This document shows positions 16,458-26,085 of a stretch of 64,000 nt of DNA, one piece after another (the stretch's first letter is position 1; each line of letters starts with the position of its first letter). The notes beneath the pieces are model-generated. The model was not told the origin of the DNA. It made no database searches and saw only the letters and a list, made by a program, of their open reading frames with translations. Location: positions 124,001 to 188,000 of the forward strand of contig JAYZEZ010000002.1 of the NCBI GenBank assembly GCA_036337015.1, read 5' to 3'. A program made the position numbers and the translations under genes. Source of the DNA: Casp-alpha2 sp036337015. GTDB lineage: Bacteria > Pseudomonadota > Alphaproteobacteria > Rhodospirillales > Casp-alpha2.

Positions 16458-16541
16458 CAATACAACTCCTTCGATCTAATTGTTTACCCTTGACTTTCAC
16501 CAAATGTAAAGGGTGCCTATAAAACTATAAAAATTTAATAA

Positions 16542-17855
16542 TTAAAGCTTTTGAAATCGCGTAGCAAAAAATCCATCTATACCTCCATGTTTGCTAAAGT
16601 GGCACGGCAGAGTCCGAAGATCACCATCATCGTTTATAAATTCCTTACAACCTGAAACTTCTTTAGGTGTGATAGCAACGTGCTTTATAAGCTTGGGTCT
16701 ATTTTTTAGAGACCGTGCTATTGCTGGACCTTCTTCCAACTCCAAAGAGCATAAACAAAAAACTATTAGCCCACCTGGTTGAACCATTTTTATAGCTGCT
16801 TCTAATAGACGTTTTTGAACGCTAACTAATTTTAGCACCTCTTCTGGTCGCTTCAACTGCATTACATCTGGGTGACGTCTTATAGTTCCAGTTGAAGAGC
16901 ATGGCGCATCCAATAGAACCGCGTAAACACGATTATCCGGATGCCACTGAGTAGCGTCAGCGGTAATAAATTCAACATCCAATTTAAGTCGGGCCATATT
17001 TTCTCTAAGTTGTTCTATACGTTTTTCTGAACGATCAACAGCAGTGACTTTCGCTCCCGCATGGGCTAGTTGTGCAGTTTTTCCACCTGGTGCAGCACAG
17101 AGGTCGATAACGTGCTTATTTTTAATGTTCCCCAACAATTTAACAGGAAGAGCTGCTGCTGCATCCTGAACCCACCAAGCCCCATCCTGAAAGCCCGGTA
17201 AATCATGAACCAAACCGCCAGAATGGCGACGCAAAGTTCCCGTAGATAAAATATTAGCGTCTAATTTTTCAGCCCAGAGAGCCCTATTAAGAGGTGCGGT
17301 TATATCTAAGGGAGCTTCCAACAAATGGGCCTTCGCTATATTACGGCAGAGCTTTTCACCGTAAGCTTTAATCCAGGCACTCCATAACCAGTCAGGTGTA
17401 TTTAATCGGGCTTCATCTTGATTCTTGATTATTTTTTTACCTTCGCGAGAAATTCGTCGCAATACTGCATTAATAAGTTTTTTATGAGTTCCATATCCAC
17501 GATTTTTTGCTAATTGAACGGATGTATTAACTGCTGCATGTGGAGCAGTATTCATGAAAAGCAATTGAACAATTCCAATCCTAATAATGTTTTTTACACC
17601 CATGTTTTTTCGCGTTAGTGGCCGTTCTAACATTTTATCGATAAGAGCATCAATTTGGCCTAATCTCCTTAGAGTCATCGCCGTTATTGCACGCGCATGG
17701 TTTCGATCACGATGTTCAAGCATTGCTAAATCTAAATTGCTTGCAAGCGCTTTATCGAGGGGTGTTTTTCTTTGCAAGACTGCTGCTATTAAATCAAGAG
17801 CTACACTCCGAGCAGAGGATTTTTTGATTTTACTTTCGTTCATAAATGAAGTCAT
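16542..17855 (-). CDS. rsmB: 16S rRNA (cytosine-967-C5)-methyltransferase
   Basis: RsmB (Sun) methylates C967 of 16S rRNA with SAM. Residues about 12-140 are the NusB-like RNA-binding domain (ARSVALDLIAAVL, NHARAITAMTLRRLGQIDAL, AVNTSVQLAK). The catalytic domain has HVIDLCAAPGGKTAQLA, VTAVDRS and LLDAPCSSTGTIRRHPD with one catalytic Cys; VFCLCSLELEEG carries the second Cys. Start choice is uncertain: ATG at 17855 or 17843 both precede the fold. It is a core gene flanked by polysaccharide genes on both sides, which suggests insertions around an old core locus. Confidence 0.9.
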   Translation of the reverse strand: MTSFMNESKIKKSSARSVALDLIAAVLQRKTPLDKALASNLDLAMLEHRDRNHARAITAMTLRRLGQIDALIDKMLERPLTRKNMGVKNIIRIGIVQLLFMNTAPHAAVNTSVQLAKNRGYGTHKKLINAVLRRISREGKKIIKNQDEARLNTPDWLWSAWIKAYGEKLCRNIAKAHLLEAPLDITAPLNRALWAEKLDANILSTGTLRRHSGGLVHDLPGFQDGAWWVQDAAAALPVKLLGNIKNKHVIDLCAAPGGKTAQLAHAGAKVTAVDRSEKRIEQLRENMARLKLDVEFITADATQWHPDNRVYAVLLDAPCSSTGTIRRHPDVMQLKRPEEVLKLVSVQKRLLEAAIKMVQPGGLIVFCLCSLELEEGPAIARSLKNRPKLIKHVAITPKEVSGCKEFINDDGDLRTLPCHFSKHGGIDGFFATRFQKL

Positions 17856-18014
17856 GCCCGAGCAAGCTCTGCTCCGCAACCTTTTAAGTTTTTTTTAAAG
17901 CTTATTTTTAGTTATGATCCAAAAATACTAATCGGAAAGTCTTGGCTTAAAGGTTATTCGTAGCTAGTTTGATTGAAATTGAATAATTAATTTTTAAAAT
18001 AGAACAACCAAATT

Positions 18015-19394
18015 TTGAAACATCAAAAACGATATTCTTTACATTGCGGCCACATTCTTGGTTTAACTGCAATTTTATATATTCCTATTGGAATTTTTGC
18101 CTCTAAAGGCCTTGCTCCTTTATTTGCAAGCGCTATCGTATTCTGTCTTTTACAACAGATTTACAAGAATCGAAAATTTCCCAATATTTCCGGACCCATT
18201 TTTTATGCACTTTTAATATTAGTAGGCTGGTCACTTGTATCTTATCTGTGGTCAATTACACCTGATGAAACTCTAAAAACAGGAGTTACTTTATCAATAA
18301 CTTTCCTAGGCGGTAGTATTTTACTCAGCATAGGAAAGTCGTTCGGACAGCAAGAAAAAAAAGTTCTCCAAAATGGCCTGCTCTTTGGTGGATTTTTAGG
18401 TTTCACACTAATTGCAATTGAGTTCACAACTGACGCTTGGCTTGCTCGATTTTTAAATTTAAATCTTGCCCTTTTAAAAAATCCTGATGTTCCATCTTAT
18501 TCTACTTTTATTTTTTCAGTTTATGGCGATTCTACACCTGTTATGAATTCAGGCATGGCTGCAACTGCATTGTTTTTCTTTCCATGGGCATTGGTTTTAA
18601 AAGAAAGGTTTCCACTTAAACTTTTTTTCCCAACTATAATAGTTGGGGCAATTTTAATTTTTTTTACCTATGCAGACGCAGTAAAATTAAGCTTTGCTGT
18701 CGGATTAATCATACTTCTTGCAGCTTTTTATAAACCTCGTTGGATTCCAAAGGTGTTAGGTCTGGTAATTACTATCGGTATTTTAACAGCCCCATTAATA
18801 CCAGGACTCTTTCCAAACCCCTTGGAACCTAACAAAAATTTAGAATGGTTTTCTCCATCATCAGCTCACCGTATTTTAATTTGGAAAAATACAGTCATTC
18901 ATATAAAGCAAAAAGTTTTATTAGGCAGTGGCTTGGATGCAACAAGGGGATTGTATAGCTCAAAAGATCGCGTCCAGTACAACTTTCCATCTTCGCTTTC
19001 AAATAAAGCTGCCTATCAGATTATGTATGAACCTATACCCCTCCATCCCCATAATGCCGTACTCCAGTTATGGTTAGAGTTAGGTGCTGTAGGTGCTCTA
19101 ATTGGTCTCGGAATTCTACTTACAATTCTTCGTTATATTAAACATAAAATTCTACTTCGCTTGGACCAGGCTTTGTCTTTTGGAATGTTTACCACGACCC
19201 TTTCATTAGCATGTATTAGTTTTGGGATATGGCAAGGCTGGTGGCTAAGTTCAATATTACTTAGTACAACGTACTTCATTTCTATTTTAAGAACGCCCGT
19301 AGAAAAAAACAGTTCTGAAATAGGGGGGCCTAAAGGCCTAGATCCTACTCGCTATGGTGATTGGGAGCGTAAGGGGCGCGCTATAGATTTTTAA
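18015..19394 (+). CDS. Wzy/WaaL-like O-antigen ligase or polymerase with C-terminal DUF1674 signature
   Basis: A 459-residue multi-pass inner membrane protein with about ten to twelve helices from residue 11 to about 430. A large periplasmic loop holds HRILIWKNTV, GSGLDATRG and PLHPHNAVLQLWLELGAVGA, the Wzy_C/WaaL pattern with its conserved HNxxLQxWLExG. It joins or extends glycan units. The last 23 residues carry GGPKG, PTRYGDW and KGRAIDF, the signature of DUF1674/SDHAF4, normally a small separate succinate dehydrogenase assembly factor. The join is in frame, without a stop or obvious start between. The start is TTG at 18015 without a strong ribosome site. Confidence 0.8.
   Translation: MKHQKRYSLHCGHILGLTAILYIPIGIFASKGLAPLFASAIVFCLLQQIYKNRKFPNISGPIFYALLILVGWSLVSYLWSITPDETLKTGVTLSITFLGGSILLSIGKSFGQQEKKVLQNGLLFGGFLGFTLIAIEFTTDAWLARFLNLNLALLKNPDVPSYSTFIFSVYGDSTPVMNSGMAATALFFFPWALVLKERFPLKLFFPTIIVGAILIFFTYADAVKLSFAVGLIILLAAFYKPRWIPKVLGLVITIGILTAPLIPGLFPNPLEPNKNLEWFSPSSAHRILIWKNTVIHIKQKVLLGSGLDATRGLYSSKDRVQYNFPSSLSNKAAYQIMYEPIPLHPHNAVLQLWLELGAVGALIGLGILLTILRYIKHKILLRLDQALSFGMFTTTLSLACISFGIWQGWWLSSILLSTTYFISILRTPVEKNSSEIGGPKGLDPTRYGDWERKGRAIDF
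19323..19391 (+). other. DUF1674 / SDHAF4 C-terminal motif fused to the ligase
   Basis: These 23 codons encode GGPKG, LDPTRYGDW and ERKGRAIDF, matching the conserved C-terminus of DUF1674 proteins almost position for position from memory. Ordinary members are about 60-110 residues and soluble. Here the motif directly follows the last membrane helix and a short linker. Confidence 0.75.
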
Positions 19395-19419
19395 AGTTTT
19401 ATTATTATTCAATAAGCTT

Positions 19420-21363
19420 TTACCGATTCTGGCGATTGTCCACCAAATCCTTAACGACTGCAGGCTCAGCTAAAGTGGAAGTATCACCAAGATTAGCGTG
19501 GTCGTTTTCTGCTATTTTGCGAAGTATTCTTCGCATAATTTTACCAGAACGGGTTTTTGGCAATCCCGGCGCCCATTGAATGAGATCAGGTGTTGCTACT
19601 GGACCAATTTCCTGCCGTACCTGCTTTACCATAACCTGTTTTAGGTCATCCGTACCTTCAGTGCCTGCATTCAGAGTAATATAACAATAAATTCCCTGTC
19701 CTTTTATTTCATGTGGATAACCAACCACAGCAGCCTCAGCAACATTAGGGTGTGCAACTAAGGCACTTTCAACTTCTGCGGTCCCCATACGGTGTCCGGA
19801 TATATTAAGCACATCATCAGTACGTCCAGTTATCCAATAGTAACCATCAGCATCTCGCCGACAACCATCTGATGAAAAATACTTATTTTTGTAAGTGGAA
19901 AAATAGGTATCCATGAATCTTTTATGATTTTTATAGACAGTTCTTATTTGCCCAGGCCATGATCGTCCTATTACTAAAGCACCCTCTCCTTCGCCTATAA
20001 TTTCGTTTCCATTATCATCCATCAATTGAGGTTCAATGCCAAAAAACGGCCTTGTTGCTGATCCTGGCTTTGTTGCCGTAGCACCCGGTAGTGGTGTTAT
20101 CATAATGCCCCCAGTTTCTGTCTGCCACCAGGTGTCAACTATGGGACAACGACCATCGCCCACAACTTCGTTATACCATTTCCAAGCCTCTGGATTAATC
20201 GGTTCTCCAACCGTACCAAGGAGACGAATACTCTTACGACTCGTGTTGGCAACAAATTCATTACCCGCTCCCATCAAGGCCCTAATTGCAGTGGGGGCTG
20301 TGTAAAAGGTATTCACTTTATGTTTATCACAAATTTGCCAAAATCGAGAAGCATTTGGAAAGTTTGGAACACCTTCAAAAATTACCTGGGTTGCTCCATT
20401 TAACATTGGGCCATAACAAACATAGGAATGGCCAGTTATCCAGCCAACATCTGCTGTACACCAGTAAATATCCTCTTCTTTATGATCAAACACATATTTA
20501 AAAGTCAGCATGGCATATACACAATAGCCCCCAGTACCATGCATAGCTCCTTTAGGAGTTCCCGTTGAACCAGAAGTGTAAAGAATAAAAAGTGGGTCCT
20601 CAGCATTCATTTCTTCAGGCAGGCAATCATCCGAAACATTTGCTATAATTTCATGATACCAGACATCTCGTCCCTTCGTCATTTTGACGCTTCCACCAGT
20701 TGCCTTAAGGACAATAATATTCAGCAAACCAGGGCACTTTTCAGCAGCAGCATCAGAATTTTGCTTTAACGGAATAGGCTTCATTCCCCGCATTCCTTCA
20801 TCAGCTGTTATTAAAAATTTAGAATCACAATCGTTAATGCGTACCGAAAGAGCTTCTGGTGAAAAACCTCCAAAAACCACAGAATGAATGGCACCGATCC
20901 GATTACAAGCTTGCATGGCATAAATGGTCTCAAGAACCATGGGCATATAAATAGTGACGACATCACCCTTCTTAACACCCAGCTCTTTCATTGCATTAGC
21001 TAAACGACAAACATGTCCATGTAGCTCCTTATAGGTGACCAAAATATTTTTTTCATCAGGATTGTCTGGTTCCCAGATTAGCGCTGTCTTGTTACTATGT
21101 TTTTCTAAGTGTCGGTCTATACAGTTATACGATGCATTTAGGGTTCCATCTTCGTACCATTTAATGGAGACATTTGGCGGAATCCAATTAACATCACTAA
21201 TTTTTGTATAGGGCTTGATCCAATCAATTAGTTCCCCCTGTTTGCGCCAAAAACCATCATTATCTTTTATTGATTGTTTATACATCTCAATATATTGGTC
21301 ATCGTTTATATTGGCTTGAGAAATAAAATGTTCTGGAACCGGGTAAAGAGTTTTGTCACTCAT
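19420..21363 (-). CDS. acs: Acetyl-CoA synthetase
   Basis: A 647-residue AMP-forming enzyme that activates acetate to acetyl-CoA in the cytoplasm. Core motifs include LYTSGSTGTPKGAMHGTGGY, TVGEPINPEAW, DTWWQTETGG and ITGRTDDVLNISGHR. The regulatory lysine is in KTRSGKIMRRILRK near the C-terminus; acetylation there is known to switch the enzyme off. Length matches Acs (about 650) rather than medium-chain ligases. It is a single gene, convergent with the ligase gene with only 25 bases between stops. Confidence 0.95.
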   Translation of the reverse strand: MSDKTLYPVPEHFISQANINDDQYIEMYKQSIKDNDGFWRKQGELIDWIKPYTKISDVNWIPPNVSIKWYEDGTLNASYNCIDRHLEKHSNKTALIWEPDNPDEKNILVTYKELHGHVCRLANAMKELGVKKGDVVTIYMPMVLETIYAMQACNRIGAIHSVVFGGFSPEALSVRINDCDSKFLITADEGMRGMKPIPLKQNSDAAAEKCPGLLNIIVLKATGGSVKMTKGRDVWYHEIIANVSDDCLPEEMNAEDPLFILYTSGSTGTPKGAMHGTGGYCVYAMLTFKYVFDHKEEDIYWCTADVGWITGHSYVCYGPMLNGATQVIFEGVPNFPNASRFWQICDKHKVNTFYTAPTAIRALMGAGNEFVANTSRKSIRLLGTVGEPINPEAWKWYNEVVGDGRCPIVDTWWQTETGGIMITPLPGATATKPGSATRPFFGIEPQLMDDNGNEIIGEGEGALVIGRSWPGQIRTVYKNHKRFMDTYFSTYKNKYFSSDGCRRDADGYYWITGRTDDVLNISGHRMGTAEVESALVAHPNVAEAAVVGYPHEIKGQGIYCYITLNAGTEGTDDLKQVMVKQVRQEIGPVATPDLIQWAPGLPKTRSGKIMRRILRKIAENDHANLGDTSTLAEPAVVKDLVDNRQNR

Positions 21364-21473
21364 AACGTTATCCTCTCCTATAATGACAAGCCCCCTTGTT
21401 AATTAACAACCAATATTGAGGCATACTGTTATTTTATAAATTTTTAGAACAACTAGCAATTTAACAATTAATA

Positions 21474-21809
21474 TTAACTAGCTTCAATCAGAAAAACTTT
21501 ATCACCTTTAATTGCCGTACTAACAGAAACCAAACGATCCCCTTTACAGGGCCCTGAAATACAAATGCCGCTTTTAATACAAAATTTTGCCCCATGGGTT
21601 GAGCATTGAATTAATTTGCCATCATTAGTAAGAAATTTTCCTGGCTTGAAATCGAGTGGCATTCCGGTATGAGGACAAGTGTTTTTATAGACATAGACTT
21701 CATTTTTTTGCCGCACAGCTATATACTTGAACCTCCCGTCCGAAGTCTCAGTAGAAAACCCATTAGATTCACCATCTGGGATTTCAGCTATAGAACATAA
21801 GGGTTGCAT
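21474..21809 (-). CDS. Rieske-type [2Fe-2S] ferredoxin-like protein
   Basis: An 111-residue single-domain Rieske protein. The cluster ligands are CPHTGMPLDF (Cys-x-His) and CSTHGAKF (Cys-x2-His), and no signal or membrane helix is present. Such proteins pass electrons to oxygenases or reductases, but no partner gene adjoins. The longer frame to 21899 overlaps the YciI gene; ATG at 21809, right after the YciI stop, gives the normal N-terminus QPLCSIAEIPDGES. It is probably co-transcribed with gpsA and yciI. Confidence 0.85.
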   Translation of the reverse strand: MQPLCSIAEIPDGESNGFSTETSDGRFKYIAVRQKNEVYVYKNTCPHTGMPLDFKPGKFLTNDGKLIQCSTHGAKFCIKSGICISGPCKGDRLVSVSTAIKGDKVFLIEAS

Positions 21810-21813
21810 TGAT

Positions 21814-22092
21814 TTAATCCCTAGGAAAAACTTTTTTCCAAACTTTAATAGAGACACTTTCAAATACACCTGCCTTATAATAAGGGTCCCCAAATGCAAA
21901 CGCCTGTGCAGCCTCTAAGTCATCAAGTTCAATTATAATGACACTACCATCAGGCATATCACCATCTAACGTTGGGCCAACTGCAACTATTTGTTTTTCA
22001 TGTTTATTTAAATAATTTAAATGCTCTGGTCGTGTTGCTTGACGAAGCTGTGGTTGGCCCGTCTTATCAATACAAGAAATTACAAAATGCAT
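21814..22092 (-). CDS. YciI-like protein
   Basis: A 92-residue ferredoxin-like alpha/beta protein of the YCII family. MHFVISCIDKTG, RPEHLNYLNKH, AVGPTLDGD and FAFGDPYYKAGVFESV are typical; the His in RPEHL and the Asp in FGDPY match the proposed catalytic pair. The biochemical role of most members is unknown. In alphaproteobacteria it often follows gpsA and tsaD, as here, after a 68-base gap. Confidence 0.85.
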   Translation of the reverse strand: MHFVISCIDKTGQPQLRQATRPEHLNYLNKHEKQIVAVGPTLDGDMPDGSVIIIELDDLEAAQAFAFGDPYYKAGVFESVSIKVWKKVFPRD

Positions 22093-22160
22093 AGAAGATA
22101 TCCCTCGCCAAAAGTTTAAGTGAATTTATTCTATTCCAAATACCCTATCGTTTCGGCTTA

Positions 22161-23162
22161 TTAAGCATGCTCATTTTCCATCGTTACAGGGCGCGATAAT
22201 AAGGTTTGGATGGCAACATCTATGTTAGCACCATGATTTAGAACTTGATCTACAGCAAAGCAAATGGGCATTTCAATACCTAGATTGCGAGCCAACTCAC
22301 TAACTGAGGATGCATTAGAAACGCCCTCAGCTATCGAATTACGCGACTTCATTAAATCAGGTAGAGGCTTGTCTTGACCAAGGCCTACACCAAGAGAAAA
22401 ATTTCGTGACTGCATGGCATTACAAGTCAGCACTAGATCTCCGACACCACTTAATCCCATTAAGGTTTCAGTTTTTGCCCCTTTAGCGAGACCCAATCGA
22501 ATGATTTCTACTAGCCCACGGGTGATTAATGCAGCTCGGGCATTATCGCCAAGTTCTCGACCTTCCACAATACCGCAACCTAGGGCCAAAACGTTCTTAA
22601 CGGCACCTCCAATCTGCGCTCCTATTGTATCATTAGACCAATAAGGACGAAAACATGTCGTCCCCAAAGCAGCAGACAACCGTGCTGCAATTTTTGAATC
22701 CCTGCAAGCTAATGTAACAGCTGTAGGCTTATCAGCTGCTACTTCTGCTGCAAAGGTTGGTCCCGACAAAACAGCTATAGGTGAACCAGGCAACACATCT
22801 TCAACAACTTCGCTCATCAAAGAATAGCTGGTATTTTCTATACCCTTTGTACATATAACCACAGGCACTCCATCTGCGATTCCATTTTTTAAATTACTAA
22901 TAGCATCACGAAGAAATTGCGAGGGCGCAGTTAACAAAATTGCATCCACGCCACTAGCCGCTTCTATAATATCAGTTGTTGCCCTTATTGCAGGATCTAG
23001 TACAACATTAGGTAAAAATAGCTGGTTTTTGTTTTTTTTATTAATTGTTTCTACAACATTAGCTTCACGAGCTTGAATTATAACATCTAGACCAGCACGT
23101 TTTACAACCATTGCCAACGCAGTGCCCCAAGCACCAGCTCCTATGATACCAATCCGTTTCAT
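22161..23162 (-). CDS. gpsA: Glycerol-3-phosphate dehydrogenase [NAD(P)+]
   Basis: A 333-residue cytoplasmic enzyme making sn-glycerol 3-phosphate for phospholipids. IGIIGAGAWGTALAMVVKRA is the nucleotide-binding fold; TKGIE and GAVKNVLALGCGIVEG carry the conserved lysines; GLSGVGDLVLTCNAMQSRN is the substrate-site signature. Length fits. It starts nine bases after tsaD, in the usual alphaproteobacterial tsaD-gpsA-yciI order. Confidence 0.96.
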   Translation of the reverse strand: MKRIGIIGAGAWGTALAMVVKRAGLDVIIQAREANVVETINKKNKNQLFLPNVVLDPAIRATTDIIEAASGVDAILLTAPSQFLRDAISNLKNGIADGVPVVICTKGIENTSYSLMSEVVEDVLPGSPIAVLSGPTFAAEVAADKPTAVTLACRDSKIAARLSAALGTTCFRPYWSNDTIGAQIGGAVKNVLALGCGIVEGRELGDNARAALITRGLVEIIRLGLAKGAKTETLMGLSGVGDLVLTCNAMQSRNFSLGVGLGQDKPLPDLMKSRNSIAEGVSNASSVSELARNLGIEMPICFAVDQVLNHGANIDVAIQTLLSRPVTMENEHA

Positions 23163-23171
23163 TCTTAAAAG

Positions 23172-24224
23172 CTATTCCAGATCATTACTTCTAGTATCCA
23201 AAGGCCAGCGAGGACGGGCCTTAAATCTAATATCATCTACATCACCCAAACGCAGTCGTTCAATTCCTACCCACGCTATCATTGCAGCATTATCTGTACA
23301 AAGCTTGGGTGGAGGAGAAATAAATTTAAATCCTTTTTCATTTGCAAGATATTTGAGTTCCTTACATAAAAAATGATTGGCAGCCACTCCTCCTGAAACT
23401 ACAAGGTGCGGTTCGGGGAAAGAAGTTGTGTCGTAGCGTTTTCTAAACATATCAATAGCATTAGTTGTTCGATCGATTAAAACATCACTGGCAGCAGATT
23501 GGAAGGAGGCACACAAGTCCGCAACATCTTGATCGTTCAAATCACCTGAAGGCAAGTTCTCAATTGTCTGGCGAACTTTAGTCTTCAGGCCAGAAAAAGA
23601 AAAGTCAGCGCCAATGCGGCCCTTCATAGGACGTGGCAATTTAAAACAATTTTTATTGCCACTAATAGCTTTTTTCTCTACTGCCGGTCCCCCAGGAAGT
23701 CCCAGGCCTAGCATTTTTGCTGTTTTATCGAAAGCCTCTCCTAAAGCATCGTCGATAGTAGTCCCAAGTTGACGATAAGAGCCAACGCCTTCAACAATCA
23801 GTAATTGGCAATGCCCTCCAGAAACTAATAATAATAAATAGGGAAAATCTACGTCGTCTATAAGTCGTACAGTTAAAGCGTGTCCCTCTAAATGATTGAC
23901 TGCGATAAAGGGTCTTTCTTTTACTATTGAGAAAGCCTTAGCTGTCATGATTCCAACTAAAAGACCCCCTATTAAACCAGGACCTCCAGTTGCTGCAAAG
24001 GCATCAATGTCGTCAAGGCTAATTCCAGATTGACTTAAAACTTGCTTAATAACAGTATTAATAAACTCCAAGTGCTTGCGTGCAGCAATCTCCGGAACAA
24101 CACCACCATATGGATTATGATCTTCAATTTGAGAAAATACTACATTGGCTAGAATTTTTTTATCTTCTGTAACAATAGCTGCTGCTGTTTCATCACAACT
24201 TGTCTCTAGCCCTAAAATAAGCAT
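23172..24224 (-). CDS. tsaD: tRNA N6-adenosine threonylcarbamoyltransferase
   Basis: A 350-residue Kae1/Qri7 protein that moves threonylcarbamoyl to A37 of ANN-decoding tRNAs, working with TsaB and TsaE. ILGLETSCDETAAAIV opens the fold; HLEGHALTVRL holds the two iron-binding histidines; LLLVSGGHCQLLIVEGVG and VSGGVAANHFL are conserved. The open frame continues to 24365, but ATG at 24224 gives the standard N-terminus, and the longer form would overlap hemC. It is divergent from hemC. Confidence 0.96.
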   Translation of the reverse strand: MLILGLETSCDETAAAIVTEDKKILANVVFSQIEDHNPYGGVVPEIAARKHLEFINTVIKQVLSQSGISLDDIDAFAATGGPGLIGGLLVGIMTAKAFSIVKERPFIAVNHLEGHALTVRLIDDVDFPYLLLLVSGGHCQLLIVEGVGSYRQLGTTIDDALGEAFDKTAKMLGLGLPGGPAVEKKAISGNKNCFKLPRPMKGRIGADFSFSGLKTKVRQTIENLPSGDLNDQDVADLCASFQSAASDVLIDRTTNAIDMFRKRYDTTSFPEPHLVVSGGVAANHFLCKELKYLANEKGFKFISPPPKLCTDNAAMIAWVGIERLRLGDVDDIRFKARPRWPLDTRSNDLE

Positions 24225-24333
24225 ATTAAGTCCTTGTAACGGCTCTTGCCGCTCCTTGCGTTTGTAAAACCCTTTTACGTTTGTTACATCAAACTTTAAT
24301 CTGTATGCAGCATCAATCAAAATACGTGAAATT

Positions 24334-25266
24334 ATGTCAGATCCAAAACCTCTTCGCATTGGCACTCGCGGTAGTCCTTTAGCCCTAGCTCAAGCAACTG
24401 AAGTTCAGAAGCGCTTGTGCGCAGTGGAGCCGTTAATGGATAACGGAAAAATGCCAATTATCAAAACTATTAAGACTTCCGGAGATAAATTTCTTGATCA
24501 ACCCCTAAAGGAAATTGGTGGCAAGGGTTTGTTTTCTAAGGAAATAGATGAAGCCCTTATTTGTGATAAAATAGATTTAGCAGTGCATTCCGTGAAGGAT
24601 TTAGAAACCTTATTACCAAACGGCATTACACTTGCTGCAGTAATAAAACGGGAAGACCCTCGTGATGTTTTTATTTCTCAATTAGCTAAAAGTATTGATG
24701 ACTTACCTTCCGGTTCCATCATTGGAACCTCTTCACTTAGGCGTCAAGCTCAAATTCTTAGGCGTCGACCAGACCTGGTTGTTAAGCCATTTCGCGGAAA
24801 TGTACAAACACGCATACAAAAATTGAAGGATGGCGATGTTGACGCCACGTTGTTAGCTTTAGCAGGTCTAAAACGTCTTAAAATTGCGAATATAGCTACA
24901 GAAATTTTAGATCCCGATATAATATTACCATCAGTTGGCCAAGGGGCTATAGGTATAACCTGTCGAAACGAAGATGCAGATATCTTAACTATGCTTACAA
25001 AAATTAACCATTCAACGTCATGGCTCTGCGTTGAAGCGGAAAGAGCTATGTTAAAATCCTTGGACGGATCATGTCGTACTCCAATCGGCGGTCTTGCAGA
25101 TTCAAAACTTGACGGAACAATGAACCTTAAAGGCCTACTTGCAAACGAAGATGGTAGTAAAGTATTTAAGGCTTCAAAAGTCGGCCCAGCAATAGAGGCA
25201 AAGGCCATAGGGGCTCATGTTGGCATGAAATTGCTACGTCTCGCTGGTTCTGAATTTAAGACTTAA
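24334..25266 (+). CDS. hemC: Porphobilinogen deaminase (hydroxymethylbilane synthase)
   Basis: A 310-residue enzyme joining four porphobilinogens into hydroxymethylbilane for heme. RIGTRGSPLALAQA opens the protein; GLFSKEIDEAL, HSVKDLET, GTSSLRRQAQ and the Cys of LDGSCRTPIGG, which carries the dipyrromethane cofactor, are intact. It heads hemC-hemD-Mic60-hemY on the plus strand. A 109-base gap separates it from the divergent tsaD; no clear promoter box was recognised in it. Confidence 0.96.
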   Translation: MSDPKPLRIGTRGSPLALAQATEVQKRLCAVEPLMDNGKMPIIKTIKTSGDKFLDQPLKEIGGKGLFSKEIDEALICDKIDLAVHSVKDLETLLPNGITLAAVIKREDPRDVFISQLAKSIDDLPSGSIIGTSSLRRQAQILRRRPDLVVKPFRGNVQTRIQKLKDGDVDATLLALAGLKRLKIANIATEILDPDIILPSVGQGAIGITCRNEDADILTMLTKINHSTSWLCVEAERAMLKSLDGSCRTPIGGLADSKLDGTMNLKGLLANEDGSKVFKASKVGPAIEAKAIGAHVGMKLLRLAGSEFKT

Positions 25267-25267
25267 T

Positions 25268-25978
25268 ATGCATCTATTAATAACCCGACCCATTGAAGAT
25301 GCCAAACCACTAGCACAGGCGCTTGATAAGCAAGGACATAAAACGAGCATAGAGTCATTAATGGAGATAAGGGAACTAAAAACGACAAATTTAAAGTTAT
25401 CAGGGATACAAGCTATCCTTATAACTAGCGCTAATGGCATTAGAGCGCTCGCAAAAATGTATAAAGATAGAAATATCCTAATATGTACGGTTGGAGATGC
25501 TTCAGCTATTGCGGCACATAAACTAGGATTTACAAACGTACGCAGTGCATCCGGTAATGTTGAAGCCTTAATAAAGATGGTAAAAAAAGAATTAAGCCCA
25601 ACCGATGGGCCGCTAGTCCATATAGCCGGATCATACCGGACGGGTGATCTCGCTAAAACATTAAGATCTGCCGGTTTTGTTACAAGACGAAAAATTTTAT
25701 ATGATGCTAAGGCTGTAAAAAATTTTAGCACCAAGACAAATATCGCACTCAAAAAAAATGATATTGACGGCGTATTATTTTTTTCCCCCCGTACTGCATC
25801 AATTTTTTGCCAAATTGTAAAAAATTCAAATCTTTTAGACAATTGTCAGCCCATCAAGGCCTTCTGCTTAAGTAAAGCCGTTTCAACAGCTGCGACATTA
25901 GTTCCTTGGGCTAAGATAATTGTCGCGGAAAAACCTAATAGTAAAGCCTTGCTATTTAGTATTAAGAAAAACAGTTAA
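25268..25978 (+). CDS. hemD: Uroporphyrinogen-III synthase
   Basis: A 236-residue enzyme closing hydroxymethylbilane with ring D inversion. LLITRPIEDAKPLAQALDKQ, ILITSANGIRAL, CTVGDASAIAAHKLGF, IAGSYRTGDLAKTL and VLFFSPRTASIF follow the family pattern; sequence conservation in HemD is always low. It begins one base after the hemC stop, so translation is likely coupled. Confidence 0.9.
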   Translation: MHLLITRPIEDAKPLAQALDKQGHKTSIESLMEIRELKTTNLKLSGIQAILITSANGIRALAKMYKDRNILICTVGDASAIAAHKLGFTNVRSASGNVEALIKMVKKELSPTDGPLVHIAGSYRTGDLAKTLRSAGFVTRRKILYDAKAVKNFSTKTNIALKKNDIDGVLFFSPRTASIFCQIVKNSNLLDNCQPIKAFCLSKAVSTAATLVPWAKIIVAEKPNSKALLFSIKKNS

Positions 25979-26085
25979 TCAAATCTCTAGGCTATACAAA
26001 TCAAAATATAATTTTTTTTCCCGAGTTTTAGTTTAACCTGTTAATCTGTTTAAACCATTACAATTGATAAACTTTTGGAAAATTT

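Noticed and set aside
24225..24365. 47-residue N-terminal extension of tsaD
   Set aside because: It precedes the universal TsaD N-terminus, overlaps the divergent hemC start and has no family match.
24750..25842. Two long minus-strand frames (152 and 202 codons)
   Set aside because: They are antisense to hemC and hemD and show no family motifs.
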